Shown here one piece after another: positions 9,277 to 18,303 of a stretch of DNA of 64,000 bases (position 1 is the first letter of the stretch; each line of letters opens with the position of its first letter). The translations under genes were made by a program, and so were the position numbers. The notes beneath the pieces were generated by a model. The model was not told where the DNA came from, ran no database searches, and worked only from the letters and a program-made list of their open reading frames with translations. The DNA is taken from positions 1 to 64,000 of the forward strand of contig NZ_RAQQ01000004.1 of NCBI RefSeq assembly GCF_003610785.1, in the 5' to 3' direction. Source of the stretch: Micromonospora globbae (GTDB taxonomy: Bacteria; Actinomycetota; Actinomycetes; Mycobacteriales; Micromonosporaceae).

Positions 9277-9848
9277 GGATGATGAGCTGGCGGGAGTCGA
9301 TCTCGGCGTTCGCGGTCAGGTTTGGGGCGCATGTCAGGGCTTCGACAAGTGGAGCGGCCGGGCCTTCGGTGTTGGTGTAGGCGGGGCTGAGGTGGGGGTT
9401 GTACGGCCCCGCTGGTTCGGGCACGCGGTCGCTTCCCCAGCCGTCTGCGATGGCGGCGCGGATCGCGGTACCGGAGTTGACGTACTGGTTCGACCGGGTC
9501 GACGGCGATTTGAATGGATTCGGGGTCGACGTGGGGGGCGCCGATGGTGAGCTTGAAGGGAGCGAGGTGGGCGCATCGGGCCCGTGTGGCGGCCACGATG
9601 GCGTCGACGTCTTCGGGGGTTACGTTGTGGACGAAGCCGATGCCTTGCATGGTGAGGTGAAGCCACTGGTTCGGGATGACGTCGAGGCTTGGCTGCTGGG
9701 ACAGTAGGTGCCGGTATTGGTCGGCGAGGTGTTCGACCTCGGGTTGACCGTCAAAGGTGATGTGCCAGGTGTAGAAGCGGGAACCGATGCCCCAGCCGGG
9801 CCGCCAGTACCAGTGGTTGCGGATGTGGGTGGCATGCGGGACTGCCAT
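9229..9848 (-). pseudogene. 2'-5' RNA ligase-like (2H phosphoesterase) gene, frameshifted and 3'-fused to foreign sequence
   Basis: From ATG 9848 the product begins with RNHWYWRPGWGIGSRFYTWHITFDGQ and carries the first 2H motif, HLTM. Near 9467 the frame slips by one base: the natural continuation, AIRAAIADGWGSDRVPEPAGPYNPHLSPAY, with the second 2H motif PHLS, is in another frame. The second frame continues to WEPYATVKL, near the usual end of the family, then reads through the antisense of the exonuclease remnant. The 2H fold normally processes 2',3'-cyclic phosphates or RNA ends. This copy is broken unless the frameshift is a sequencing error. Confidence 0.75.
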
Positions 9849-9900
9849 GGTCGCTCCAGGTTGTCAGGGGAGTTGACGGGCGGCGCCGGTGGCGCAGAAG

Positions 9901-10140
9901 TCAGTGATTGCTGCGTTGGCGTTGGGAGGCCCCGCCCATGCGTAGCAGCACCGCCCCGGCGTAGTTGTGCTGGCGCACGGTACTGCAGGCGAGCAGCCCG
10001 CCCACCGAGTCGTTGCCGGCGTCCTGGCGGGCTTCCTCGGCCCGGCGCAGCGCCTTCCTGGCAGGTTCGGCGGCGCCGATCTCCGCCCATGCGTCTACTT
10101 CCTGGCATGCGAGCGTGAGTGCTGCGGTTCCTTCGTCGGC
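9901..10140 (-). pseudogene. C-terminal remnant of an actinobacterial HTH/TPR transcriptional regulator
   Basis: An open minus-strand frame with no start codon ends at TGA 9903-9901. It encodes CADEGTAALTLACQEVDAWAEIG, ARKALRRAEEARQDAG and LLACSTVRQHNYAGAVLLRMG. These match the final TPR-like helices of the large XRE/TPR regulators common in actinomycetes. Only about 75 residues remain and the HTH half is absent. An intact gene of the same general class starts at 10268 on the other strand. Confidence 0.5.
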
Positions 10141-10267
10141 GCAGACGTTGAGCTGACGTTGTGGAGTCTTTAGGCAGCAGGCGGTAGCTTGGTCGGTCTA
10201 TTGATGTGTCTATTCCAGGCGTCAGTCGCGCTGGGTTTCCGCTCCCTATCGGCTGCTGGAGGTGATC

Positions 10268-11638
10268 ATGGCCGCCGGGATCGATCCGTCATGGTGGACG
10301 TCGGGCAGGTGGGAAGGACGGCCGATCCGGGAGTTTCTGGAGCGGCGCGACGTTGCGGCGATCTTCCGGTTTCTGCACGCCCGCGGCGTTTCCTATGGGG
10401 CGATCGCTGCCCTCGTAGGCGTCTCTGCCAACCGTGCCGCCGAGATCGCCAAGGGGGCGCGGCAGGTTACGGCCTACGAGGTGTTGGAGAGGATTGCGCT
10501 CGGTCTCGGTATCCCGAGGGCTGCGATGGGACTCGGCCGCGAAGAGGATTTCGCAGGTGGTACGGGCGGTTCGATTGCCACCAGGCATGAGTTGGCGCGT
10601 GATCAGCCGGCGTCGCGGCCAGCCCAAGAAGCAGCCGTCCAGGCAGCCGGTAGTCTCGCCCGCCTGCGTGCAGAGCTCGATGAGGCGCTGTCGTCTTCGA
10701 GTGTGTCACCACGGCACCTGGAGTTGGTCGAGGAGTCGGCCAGCGAGCACATGCGGATCTATCCCTCGGCGCCGCCGAGCGTGATGCTGTCGAGGCTTGC
10801 TGGTGAGTGCTCCGAGATTCAGGTTTTGTCGCGTCGTCGTCAGCCGGCGGCGGTCCAAGCTCGTCTGTCAGGCGCTGCGGCCTTGCTGGCGACGATGTGT
10901 GCTGACGCCTTGATGCGGCTGGGCCACGCTGGCGAGGCGCGACTGTGGTACCGGACTGCGATCCATGCTGCGGACGACAGCGCGGATACGAGGCTCCGGG
11001 TGTTGGTGCGGGCTCAGGCGGCAATGCTGCCTTACTACTTCGGCGACCCGCAGCAGACGGTGGCGATGGCGGACGCGGCGCTGGCCATCACCGCGGCCGC
11101 GTCACCATCTGGTGCGTTGGCGGCAGCTGGGCGTGCGCGTGCGTTGGCCCGTCTCGGTGCTGTTGACCAGGCTCGAGCGGCGATGGAGCAGGCGCACCGA
11201 ATGTTCGACGAAGCAGGTGACGACGACAGCGACGCAGCGTTTCGCTTCCCCGCGAAGCGGCTGCTGTTCTATCTGTCCGGGGCAATGACCTGGCTCGGTG
11301 ACACGAAGGAGGCATACCGGGTCCAGGAAGAGGCCCTTCGGCTGTACGCTCCCGCCCCGGCAGTGCCCATCGATCCGGCTCTGATCATGTTGGATCGTGC
11401 CCTGTGCTTGGCCCGTGACCTTCGATTCGCCGACGCCGCCGTAGCGGCCCGCGAGGCCATCGCGAACCTGCCCGATCTGCAGCGCACGGAGATCATCTTG
11501 ACGAAGGCCGGTCAGGTCATCTCGGCCATTCCGCGGCATGCCCAGTGCAGGGAGGTGATCGATCTGGCGGAGTACGTGCGGTCGTGCCGGGAGCGGAGCC
11601 GTACCCTTGCTGCCGGAACTGCTGCGCTCGAAACCTAG
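10268..11638 (+). CDS. HTH (XRE-like) regulator with C-terminal TPR region
   Basis: 456 aa. ATG 10268 has GGAGG 5 nt upstream, which is better than the GTG at 10262. Residues 35-90 form a helix-turn-helix (VSYGAIAALVGVSANRAAEIAKG, then YEVLERIALGLGIPRAAMGLG). The remaining ~330 residues are repeated amphipathic alanine-rich helices of TPR type, including ARLWYRTAIHAADDSADTR and ARARALARLGAVDQARAAM. Such HTH-TPR proteins are common actinomycete regulators that sense a peptide or partner through the TPR part. The APH-like gene begins 8 nt after its stop, so the two are probably cotranscribed. The target is unknown. Confidence 0.75.
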   Translation: MAAGIDPSWWTSGRWEGRPIREFLERRDVAAIFRFLHARGVSYGAIAALVGVSANRAAEIAKGARQVTAYEVLERIALGLGIPRAAMGLGREEDFAGGTGGSIATRHELARDQPASRPAQEAAVQAAGSLARLRAELDEALSSSSVSPRHLELVEESASEHMRIYPSAPPSVMLSRLAGECSEIQVLSRRRQPAAVQARLSGAAALLATMCADALMRLGHAGEARLWYRTAIHAADDSADTRLRVLVRAQAAMLPYYFGDPQQTVAMADAALAITAAASPSGALAAAGRARALARLGAVDQARAAMEQAHRMFDEAGDDDSDAAFRFPAKRLLFYLSGAMTWLGDTKEAYRVQEEALRLYAPAPAVPIDPALIMLDRALCLARDLRFADAAVAAREAIANLPDLQRTEIILTKAGQVISAIPRHAQCREVIDLAEYVRSCRERSRTLAAGTAALET

Positions 11639-11645
11639 GGGCCAC

Positions 11646-12527
11646 ATGTTCGTCGAGGCGCGAACGCGTCCGCTGCTCGCCGAGGTGTGTCGGATGCTGG
11701 GCCATTCCGACGCTGACGCGCTGCTGCTCCGGCATCACACTAACGCTGTGTATGCCGTTGGTGACGTGGTGGTCAAGATCGCGCCGACTGAGTACGACCT
11801 TGACCGCGCGCTGGCCGTCGTCGCGGTCGTCGAGTGGCTGTCGGCTAAGGGGTTCCCGACCGTGGGTCTGTGCGACCGGGTAGCGCAACCGCTCTTCGTC
11901 GACGGACACGCCGTGACGGTCTGGCAGCGGTTGGATCCGGCGTACAGTAACCCGATCAGCGCCGCCGAACTTGGGCTGCTGCTGCGGGAGCTGCATGGCC
12001 TTCCGACACCGCCGGTGGAGTTGCCAGCGCTTCGACCGATCGAGAGCATACGGCGCTCAGTAGAGAGCGCCGAGATAATCGACGCCCGGGACCGCGACCT
12101 GTTGTTGGACCGGCTTGACGATCTGAGCACGGCATGGTCGTCAATGGCATTCCCGCTGGGCGCCAGCCTGATCCAGTCCGACCCGCAAACCCGCAACGCC
12201 CTCCGGCGGTTCGACGGCACCCCGGTACTGGCTGACTGGGACGGCATCGCACTCGGACCGAGGGAATGGGACGTCGCCACCGTCGCCGTGCATTGCCGCC
12301 GATTCGGCGGAGATCGAACGGCTTTCGCTGACTTCACGCGCAGCTACGGCTGGGACGCCACCTCATGGCAGGGGTTCGACCAGCTCTGCCAGCTTCGCGA
12401 ACTCCAGATGATCGCCACCAATGCTCGCAAGTCCCGGCCCGGCACCGCTGCCGCAATCGAGGTGCATCGCCGACTCGAAGGTCTTCGCAACGAAGGCACC
12501 GAGCTGCGCCCCTGGCGCATCCTCTAG
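11646..12527 (+). CDS. APH-family phosphotransferase (aminoglycoside phosphotransferase-like fold)
   Basis: 293 aa from ATG 11646, with AGGGG 5 nt upstream; upstream in-frame codons overlap the regulator gene. The features of the APH/ChoK kinase-like fold are present: VVKIAP near residue 40 (ATP-binding lysine), LIQSDPQTRNAL near 180 at the catalytic-loop position (normally HGDxxxxN, so the catalytic His/Gly are changed but the Asp and Asn are kept), and LADWDGIALGPREWDVA near 203 (metal-binding D-W-D). Such genes often follow HTH-TPR regulators in actinomycetes. The substrate cannot be predicted, and aminoglycoside resistance should not be assumed. Confidence 0.75.
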   Translation: MFVEARTRPLLAEVCRMLGHSDADALLLRHHTNAVYAVGDVVVKIAPTEYDLDRALAVVAVVEWLSAKGFPTVGLCDRVAQPLFVDGHAVTVWQRLDPAYSNPISAAELGLLLRELHGLPTPPVELPALRPIESIRRSVESAEIIDARDRDLLLDRLDDLSTAWSSMAFPLGASLIQSDPQTRNALRRFDGTPVLADWDGIALGPREWDVATVAVHCRRFGGDRTAFADFTRSYGWDATSWQGFDQLCQLRELQMIATNARKSRPGTAAAIEVHRRLEGLRNEGTELRPWRIL

Positions 12528-12654
12528 CCGCTGCGGCAGTCGCTCGCGTTCGCCCGGCCGTCGCCTCGGGGCCGGCGAAACTCTACCGCGATATGCGAAC
12601 AAGCGACTGGAATATGCCGGTACGCTTCGTCCGAGGGCATCGGCGAATTCAATA

Positions 12655-12798
12655 GTTCGCCTTCGATTCGCTCGTCGTCGATCGGGATGTTCCGTCGGCA
12701 ACGCGCTCGCTGCTTTACAACTGACTGCTGGTTAAACAGTCCGGTGGCGTGATGGTGCTGCGGATCGAGGACACGGACGCTGAACAGCCGGCCGGGGT
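12655..12798 (+). pseudogene. Relic of the 5' end of a glutamyl-tRNA synthetase gene
   Basis: Plus-strand fragments spell VRLRFA...SG...VGNA, then SLLYN*LLVKQSGGVMVLRIEDTD. This is the start of GltX (VRTRFAPSPTG.FHVGGARTALYNW...VLRIEDTD) with small indels and the Trp codon changed to TGA (12722-12724). It stops matching after about 12798. It is a decayed partial copy; the functional gltX must be elsewhere in the genome. Confidence 0.65.
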
Positions 12799-12954
12799 GG
12801 GTGCAGGGCATAAGTGGACCCGGAGCGGACTCGAATGCTGATGTCACCTCGGTGTTGGGGTCAGTTGTCGGAAGCCGTCTCGGGTGGGGATTACGTCGAC
12901 GGAGAATCCCCCACGGTAGCCCAGGCGGTCGTGTGTCGGCGGCCAGTGAAAGAG

Positions 12955-12977
12955 GCTTTGATCCACTCGTTGTGGAG
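12955..12977 (+). repeat. ISL3 terminal inverted repeat, left
   Basis: Pairs with the reverse complement of 14368-14390. The common core is TGATC-x-A-x-TCGTTGTG-x-AG. It lies 20 bp beyond the transposase stop codon, as expected for an IS end. Confidence 0.65.
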
Positions 12978-12996
12978 TGGTGCCAGTGTGTGGTGC

Positions 12997-14314
12997 TCAG
13001 GCATGCAGGATGCGGTGCCGGAGCCGGTCGAAGCTGGCGCGGCTGTACATCTGTCGTTTGAGCCTTTTGACCCGGTTGACATGCCCTTCGACGGGGCCGG
13101 AGTTCCAGGACATGGAAAGTCCGGCGGTGACGGCGGCGAGGTCTTGGCGTAGGCCGCGGGCGAAGCTGCGGATGGCTGGCGCCGTGCTGGCCTCTGCTTT
13201 ACCGAGCCAGTCGGGCAGGTCCTGGCCTCGAAGCTTGGTCATGATCACGGCGAAGGAGCTGACGATGTCAGCGGCTTCGCGTAGCGCTGGGCAACGGTCG
13301 AGGATCGTGTGTCGCTTGGTCCAGTGCTCTCGGTGAGGGTATCCGGGTCACGGGTGATCCAGTTCGTCGCTTGCCGCACGGTCACGTCGGTGGGTGGGGG
13401 CGGAGCAGGCCTGCCGGACTCGCGCAGGGGTTGCAGGTGGCGGCGGACAGTGCGTTCGCTGCCGCGGTAGCCCTGCTCGCGGATTTCGGCGTAGATGAGG
13501 GCGGCGTCGGTGCAGCCGGCGTTCCACCGCTGGTAAATGTGGGTCAGATAAGGGCGCAGGGCCTCGCCCAGTGCGGTCGAGGCGGCCGTGGCTGAGCAGG
13601 TCGTCAGCGGTTTCGGCTTGGGTGTAGCGGCGTTAGCAACCTGCACCGCGTCAGGGGCGGCGGCTCGGGCGGCTTCGGCATAGCTGCTGGCCCGGTCCCG
13701 GAAGATGATCTCGGCGCCGGGGTGCTCCCGAAGCCAGGCCGCCAGGGTGTCAGCGGTCCGGTCGGGGAGGACATCGATCGGGAGTCCGGCTTCGATGTCG
13801 ATCAGGACGGTGCCGTAGACGTGGCCCGGTTGAGCGCGAAGTCGTCCACACCCAGCACCCGGGGCGCCCGGACGGACGGACGGTCACACTGTGAACGGAT
13901 CAGCCGCAGCATCGTGTTCGGACTCACGCCTATCCCGAGCAGTCGGCTCAGCCGGGCTCCAGCCCGCCCGGCCAGGGCGTGTCCGATCGCCATCAACGTT
14001 CGTCGAAGCGGCTGACTGCGGCGGGTGAACCGGGAGGTCACGCCTTCGACTTGTTCAACGAACGTTCGCCGACGGCAGTCTGGCTTCACGCACACGAACC
14101 GCCGAACACACAGGTTCAGCACCACCGGCCGGCCTGCCAGCGCTACGTCGGCCAGCCGCCGTCGGTAACGGCCATGCACCCGGCTCGACACCGTAGCGGA
14201 GTCTGGGCAGGCCGCCATCGTCGCGCAGGCCGCCGCGGAGATGACCACCTTGCCGTTCACCACGGCGAAATCCTCGGTTGTCAGGCGGTCGAGGTGGGAT
14301 AACACCGTCGCCAT
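12997..14314 (-). pseudogene. ISL3-family transposase, frameshifted
   Basis: Starting at ATG 14314, frame 1 encodes the zinc-finger/HTH N-terminus (LCVRRFVCVKPDC.RRTF, then LGVDDFALNR). A one-base loss near 13826 moves the continuation (TVLIDIEAGLPIDVLPDRT, FRDRASSYAEAARAAAPDAVQVAN) to a second frame. There the DDE region between the family's QVADRWHL and the HTH block seems to be deleted. Near 13333 a further slip moves the C-terminus (RCPALREAADIV, then SGPVEGHVNRVKRLKRQM) to a third frame ending at 12997. The element cannot make its own full-length transposase. Confidence 0.85.
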
Positions 14315-14367
14315 CACATCAGACCACAGTCGACAATGACCATCAACCCGCTATGATGACTGGGCGG

Positions 14368-14390
14368 CTTCACAACGATTAGATCAGAGA
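14368..14390 (-). repeat. ISL3 terminal inverted repeat, right
   Basis: Partner of the left repeat. It lies about 55 bp upstream of the transposase start codon, as expected for the promoter-proximal end of an ISL3 element. Confidence 0.65.
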
Positions 14391-15171
14391 CAATCTGAAT
14401 GGCCGTTGACAGTCGTGAAGCGCCTCGCCAATTGACCGCGTCAGCTCGAGCAGCGAGGACTGTTCTAGCTCGGGCGTCGGCGCTGTGCCGGCGCAGAGGA
14501 AGGCACCGTCGACAGGCCCGAAGTGGCACGAGGATTCCATCACGGTGAAGGCCATGGTCGACTCCACGAGGGCTATTCCGTTTAGGCGGTAGGGGTGCCT
14601 GCGAGCATGGTCGCCCACTCGCCGTTGCCGTACCGGGTCGTCTTCCACGCCTGGGTGTCGGCTCTCGACTTACCGGATGTTTTCGCCGCCCGCGCAGGGT
14701 TCCTCCTCACCGTGCTGCTGTTCGGGCGTAGACGAGATCGGACCCGCGCGGCGAGCGCTCTCGCCAGAGAGTTGTCGGTCCGTTGTACACCGTCGCCTCG
14801 GCGCGTGCCAGAGCGTCAGGTGCCAGTCGGACCCCCATTCCCACGGCACCGGATCACGCGTCATTGCTGAGACACGCAAGGTCAACCTTCCGATGGCAAC
14901 CGCCGGAGCCATGTCGACGGTGACCGATGTCCACCTTTGAGCTGACCATCCGGTTGGGACAGGTCACTGTGGGGTGCCATGGTGAGCCCTCACCGTGGGC
15001 TGTGCTGTCCGTCGTGACCACGCAATCGTCAATGCCCAGCCTGACTGCCCGAGGCAGGCCGGGCGGCCAGGTCAGTCGAAGTTAGTCCCTACTAACGCCT
15101 CTTAAAGATCCGAGACGTGCTTCCGGTATCGCCAATCCGCGCCTGGCTTGCCCTGAATTGGAGGTTTCTAG
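14391..15171. other. Intergenic, no supported gene
   Basis: About 780 bases between the ISL3 end and the permease. A minus-strand frame around 14379-14560 (product segment HFGPVDGAFLCAGTAPTPEL) has protein-like composition but no family I recognise, and it runs into the IS end; it may be a gene remnant. The last 100 bases must hold the permease promoter. GGAGG at 15160-15164 is the permease ribosome site. Confidence 0.4.
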
Positions 15172-16581
15172 ATGTACGAGCAGAACGAATTAGCCCGCTA
15201 TGGCTATCGACAGGAGCTGGCCCGGAAGCTGCGATTCCGGGACCTGCTGGCCTACGGGCTGGTGTACATGGTGCCGATTGCGCCGATGGCGATCTTCGGC
15301 AGCGTCTACGCCGGCTCCGGCGGCATGGTGGCCCTGGCGTACGCGATCGGCGTGGTGGCGCTGGTGTTCACGGCGTTCTCGTACGCGCAGATGGTGAAGG
15401 CGTTCCCTATGTCGGGCAGCGTCTACAACTACGCCGGCCGCGGGATCAGCGCACCGGTCGGGTTCCTCGCCGGTTGGGTGATCCTGCTCGATTACGTGCT
15501 CGTGCCGGGGTTGTTGTATCTGGTGGCGTCGGTGGCGATGCACGCGACCGTGCCCGCGGTGCCGGTGTGGGCGTGGCTGCTGGGCTTCGTCGCGGTCAAC
15601 ACCATCGTGAACTCGGTGGGGATCCGGATGACCGCGGTGGTGACTCGGGTGATGCTGGTCGGCGAGTTGCTCGTTCTGGCGGTCTTCGTCGCCGTCGCTG
15701 GCTGGGCGGTCGCCTCCGGGAAGGGCCGGTTGAGCTGGGAGGCGTTCTACAACCCGGACACGTTCACGTGGTCGGTGGTGGCGGGCGCGGTGTCGATCGC
15801 CGTGCTCAGCTTCCTGGGGTTCGACGGGATCAGCATGCTGGCCGAGGAGGCCAAGGGCGGTGCCCGGCAGATCGGCCGGGCAATGGCCGCTGTCCTCGTG
15901 CTGGCGGGGGTGTTGTTCATCGGGCAGACGTGGCTGTCCGCGATGCTCGTCCCCAACCCGGCGTTGCTGCTCGCCGATGGCGACGCGAACGGCACCGCCT
16001 TCTACGACGCCGCCCAGGTGGCCGGGGGAAGTTGGTTGGCGACTCTGTGTGCGGTGGCGACGGCGGTCGCGTGGGGGTTGCCGAACTCGATGGTCGCGCA
16101 GGTCGCCACCTCCCGCCTGTTGTATGCGATGGCCCGCGACCGGCAGCTACCCGCGTTCCTGGCGAGAGTGTCGATTCGCCGGAGCGTGCCGATCAACGCG
16201 ACCCTGCTCACCGGTGTCGTGTCCCTTGTCCTCGGCCTGTACATGGCCACCCGGTCCGATGGGATCACGCTGTTGTCGTCGCTGATCAACTTCGGGGCGA
16301 TGGTCGCCTTCCTCGTCCTGCACGTGTCCGTGGTCGTGCACCACCTCATCCGCGGTCGCAGCCGCAACTGGTGGGCGCACCTGGTGATGCCGACCTTCGG
16401 CTTCGTGATCTTGGCCTATGTGGTGGTCAACGCGAACATCGCCGCCCAGCGCTTGGGCCTGGCCTGGCTCGCCCTCGGCCTGGTGGTCCTCGCCGGCCTG
16501 TACCTGTCGGGACGCCGGCCAGTGCTGTCCGGGCTCGCGCCGGTACAGCCGCAGCAGCGGCGTGACGTGGAGAGGGTGTGA
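15172..16581 (+). CDS. APC-superfamily amino acid/amine permease
   Basis: 469 aa from ATG 15172 with GGAGG 7 nt upstream. About 12 hydrophobic segments are visible. The first begins at LLAYGLVYMVPIAPMAIFG, and the early segment carries SGSVYNYAGRGISAPVGFLAGW, the APC consensus around TM2-TM3 (G-S-x-Y-x-Y-x-x-x-x). It has no periplasmic domain. It probably imports an amino acid, amine or amide. The acetamidase gene overlaps its stop by 4 nt, so uptake of an amide or of a compound degraded to one is a reasonable inference. Confidence 0.85.
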   Translation: MYEQNELARYGYRQELARKLRFRDLLAYGLVYMVPIAPMAIFGSVYAGSGGMVALAYAIGVVALVFTAFSYAQMVKAFPMSGSVYNYAGRGISAPVGFLAGWVILLDYVLVPGLLYLVASVAMHATVPAVPVWAWLLGFVAVNTIVNSVGIRMTAVVTRVMLVGELLVLAVFVAVAGWAVASGKGRLSWEAFYNPDTFTWSVVAGAVSIAVLSFLGFDGISMLAEEAKGGARQIGRAMAAVLVLAGVLFIGQTWLSAMLVPNPALLLADGDANGTAFYDAAQVAGGSWLATLCAVATAVAWGLPNSMVAQVATSRLLYAMARDRQLPAFLARVSIRRSVPINATLLTGVVSLVLGLYMATRSDGITLLSSLINFGAMVAFLVLHVSVVVHHLIRGRSRNWWAHLVMPTFGFVILAYVVVNANIAAQRLGLAWLALGLVVLAGLYLSGRRPVLSGLAPVQPQQRRDVERV

Positions 16582-17606
16582 CCGCCATGGGGAAGGTCAC
16601 CTACCGTCCGGCGCGGGACGAGTTCGCCTACACCTTCGGCGGACGAATGCCCGTCGCGCACATTCGCTCCGGCGACGTGCTCGAGGTCTTCACCGAGGAC
16701 TGTTTCGGCGGGCTCGTGCGGGGGCCGGCGGATCTGCCGTCGCAGGTGTGCCGCATGCCCTACCTCAACCCCGTGTCGGGGCCGTTCTTCGTCGAGGACG
16801 CAGAGCCCGGCGACACCCTCGCCATCCACCTCGCCTCGATCACGCCCGCCCGCGACTGGGGTGTGTCGTCGACGTTCCCGCACTTCGGCGCCCTCACCTC
16901 CACCTCCCACACCGCCACGTTGCAGCCGCCGCTGGAGGAGCGGGTGTGGGTGTACGACATCGACCGGCAGGCCGGGGTTGTGCGGTTCCAGGCCACCGAA
17001 ACCGCCCACAGCGTCGACCTGCCGCTGGAGCCCATGATCGGCACGATCGGGGTCGCCCCCGGCGGGATGGAGGCCCGCTCCACGATCGTCCCGGACACCC
17101 ACGGCGGGAACCTCGACACCCCGCAACTCCGGGCCGGCACCACCCTGTACCTCGGGGTGAACGTGCACGGGGCGATGCTCGCCCTCGGCGACGGCCACGC
17201 CCGCCAAGGCGACGGCGAAGCCTGCGGCGTCGGCGTCGAAATCGCGACCACCACAACCCTCACCATCGAAGTCATCAAGGGCGTGCCGACGGCGTGGCCG
17301 CGCCTGGAAACCGACACGGCAATCATGTCGATCGGCTGCGCCCGCCCTCTCGAGGACGCCTACCGCATCGCCCACCACGACCTCGTCGGCTGGGTCGAGT
17401 CCCTGACCGGCCTAGAGACCCTGGACGCCTACCAGCTGGTGTCGCAGGCGGGGCGGGCGCCGATCGGCAACGTGTGCGACCCCAACTACACGATCCTGGC
17501 CGCGGTCGACAAGACGCTGCTCCCCGGGCCCGCAGCCGCTTACAGGGGCGTGCACGCCCGGCTGCGGCACCTCGCCAGCAAGATGGGTGGGGGAGTGGCG
17601 CGATGA
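16578..17606 (+). CDS. Acetamidase/formamidase family protein (FmdA/AmdA)
   Basis: 342 aa, hydrolysing short amides to acid plus ammonia in the cytoplasm. The start is GTG 16578, which overlaps the permease TGA (GTGA); ATG 16587 is an equally placed alternative. Family blocks are visible: ITPARDWG and HFGALT, GTIGVAPGG near 155, PDTHGGNLDTPQL near 178, LGVNVHGAMLALGDGHARQGDGE near 195-220, and GVGVEI. Length and motif order match the FmdA family (about 310-410 aa). It lies between a permease and a GPP34 gene in a three-gene coupled operon, so it is probably part of nitrogen scavenging. Confidence 0.9.
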   Translation: MTAMGKVTYRPARDEFAYTFGGRMPVAHIRSGDVLEVFTEDCFGGLVRGPADLPSQVCRMPYLNPVSGPFFVEDAEPGDTLAIHLASITPARDWGVSSTFPHFGALTSTSHTATLQPPLEERVWVYDIDRQAGVVRFQATETAHSVDLPLEPMIGTIGVAPGGMEARSTIVPDTHGGNLDTPQLRAGTTLYLGVNVHGAMLALGDGHARQGDGEACGVGVEIATTTTLTIEVIKGVPTAWPRLETDTAIMSIGCARPLEDAYRIAHHDLVGWVESLTGLETLDAYQLVSQAGRAPIGNVCDPNYTILAAVDKTLLPGPAAAYRGVHARLRHLASKMGGGVAR

Positions 17607-18277
17607 GCGTTCCTCGACTGCCGCTGCGGGACGAGTTGTTCCTGCTCGGCCACGACGACGACACCGGCCACCCCCACATCCACCGGCAGGCACTGGCGCT
17701 CGGGCTGGCCGGCGCGGTCCTGATTGACCTGTTCCTCGCCGGCCGGATCACCCTCGACCCGACCGGCAACCGCCCCGCCGGCGAACGCTGGCTACGCCTG
17801 CACACCGACCAACCGGTCGGCGACCTGATCGCCGACACCGCCATCACCGCCATCCGCCACGGCCGCACCCCACCACCGGTGAAGGCATTCCTGCGTACGT
17901 TCTCGGCGGACCTGTACGAGCGCACCCGCGCCGGACTCGTCGCCGCCGGCATCCTCCGCCAACACACCCGCCGCCGCCTCGCCGGGCTCGCCCGCACCGA
18001 CACCTACCTGCCCACCGACACCAAATGGCCGGTCATTGCCCGAGCCCGCCTGCGCTACCTCGCGCACGGCCGCGAGCAACCCGACCACCACACCGCCGCC
18101 CTCGCCGGACTCGTCGCCACCCTCGGCCTCACCGAACACCTCTACCTCGACGACGACACCACCGCCCTCACCACACGCTTGACCACGATCGCCGGCCAGC
18201 ACCACCAGACGGTGCGCGACATCATCGCCGCTGTCGACGCCGCCGTCGGTGACCTCGCCACCGCCGCCTACCGCTAA
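17603..18277 (+). CDS. GPP34 (GOLPH3/Vps74-like) family protein
   Basis: 224 aa from ATG 17603, overlapping the acetamidase stop by 4 nt (ATGA). The N-terminus PLRDELFLLGHDDDTGHPHIHRQALALGLAGAVLIDL followed by GRITLD is the hallmark of actinobacterial GPP34 proteins, relatives of the phosphoinositide-binding eukaryotic GOLPH3. The bacterial function is not established. Strict coupling to an acetamidase and a permease is unusual and may be accidental. Confidence 0.8.
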   Translation: MSVPRLPLRDELFLLGHDDDTGHPHIHRQALALGLAGAVLIDLFLAGRITLDPTGNRPAGERWLRLHTDQPVGDLIADTAITAIRHGRTPPPVKAFLRTFSADLYERTRAGLVAAGILRQHTRRRLAGLARTDTYLPTDTKWPVIARARLRYLAHGREQPDHHTAALAGLVATLGLTEHLYLDDDTTALTTRLTTIAGQHHQTVRDIIAAVDAAVGDLATAAYR

Positions 18278-18303
18278 CCCACCCAACACGGACGCCAACC
18301 GCC

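Larger units (their letters stand above)
12955..14390 (-). mobile_element. Degenerate ISL3-family insertion sequence
   Basis: The element is bounded by a 23-bp imperfect inverted repeat (12955-12977 and 14368-14390, about 18 of 23 matching, sharing TCGTTGTG in the inward orientation). It is about 1.44 kb, the normal size for ISL3. Its transposase is on the minus strand and carries two frameshifts and an internal deletion. No flanking target duplication is evident by eye. Confidence 0.75.

Noticed and set aside
15061..15171. Possible riboswitch upstream of the permease-acetamidase operon
   Set aside because: No conserved riboswitch core could be recognised by eye in the 110 bases before the start.
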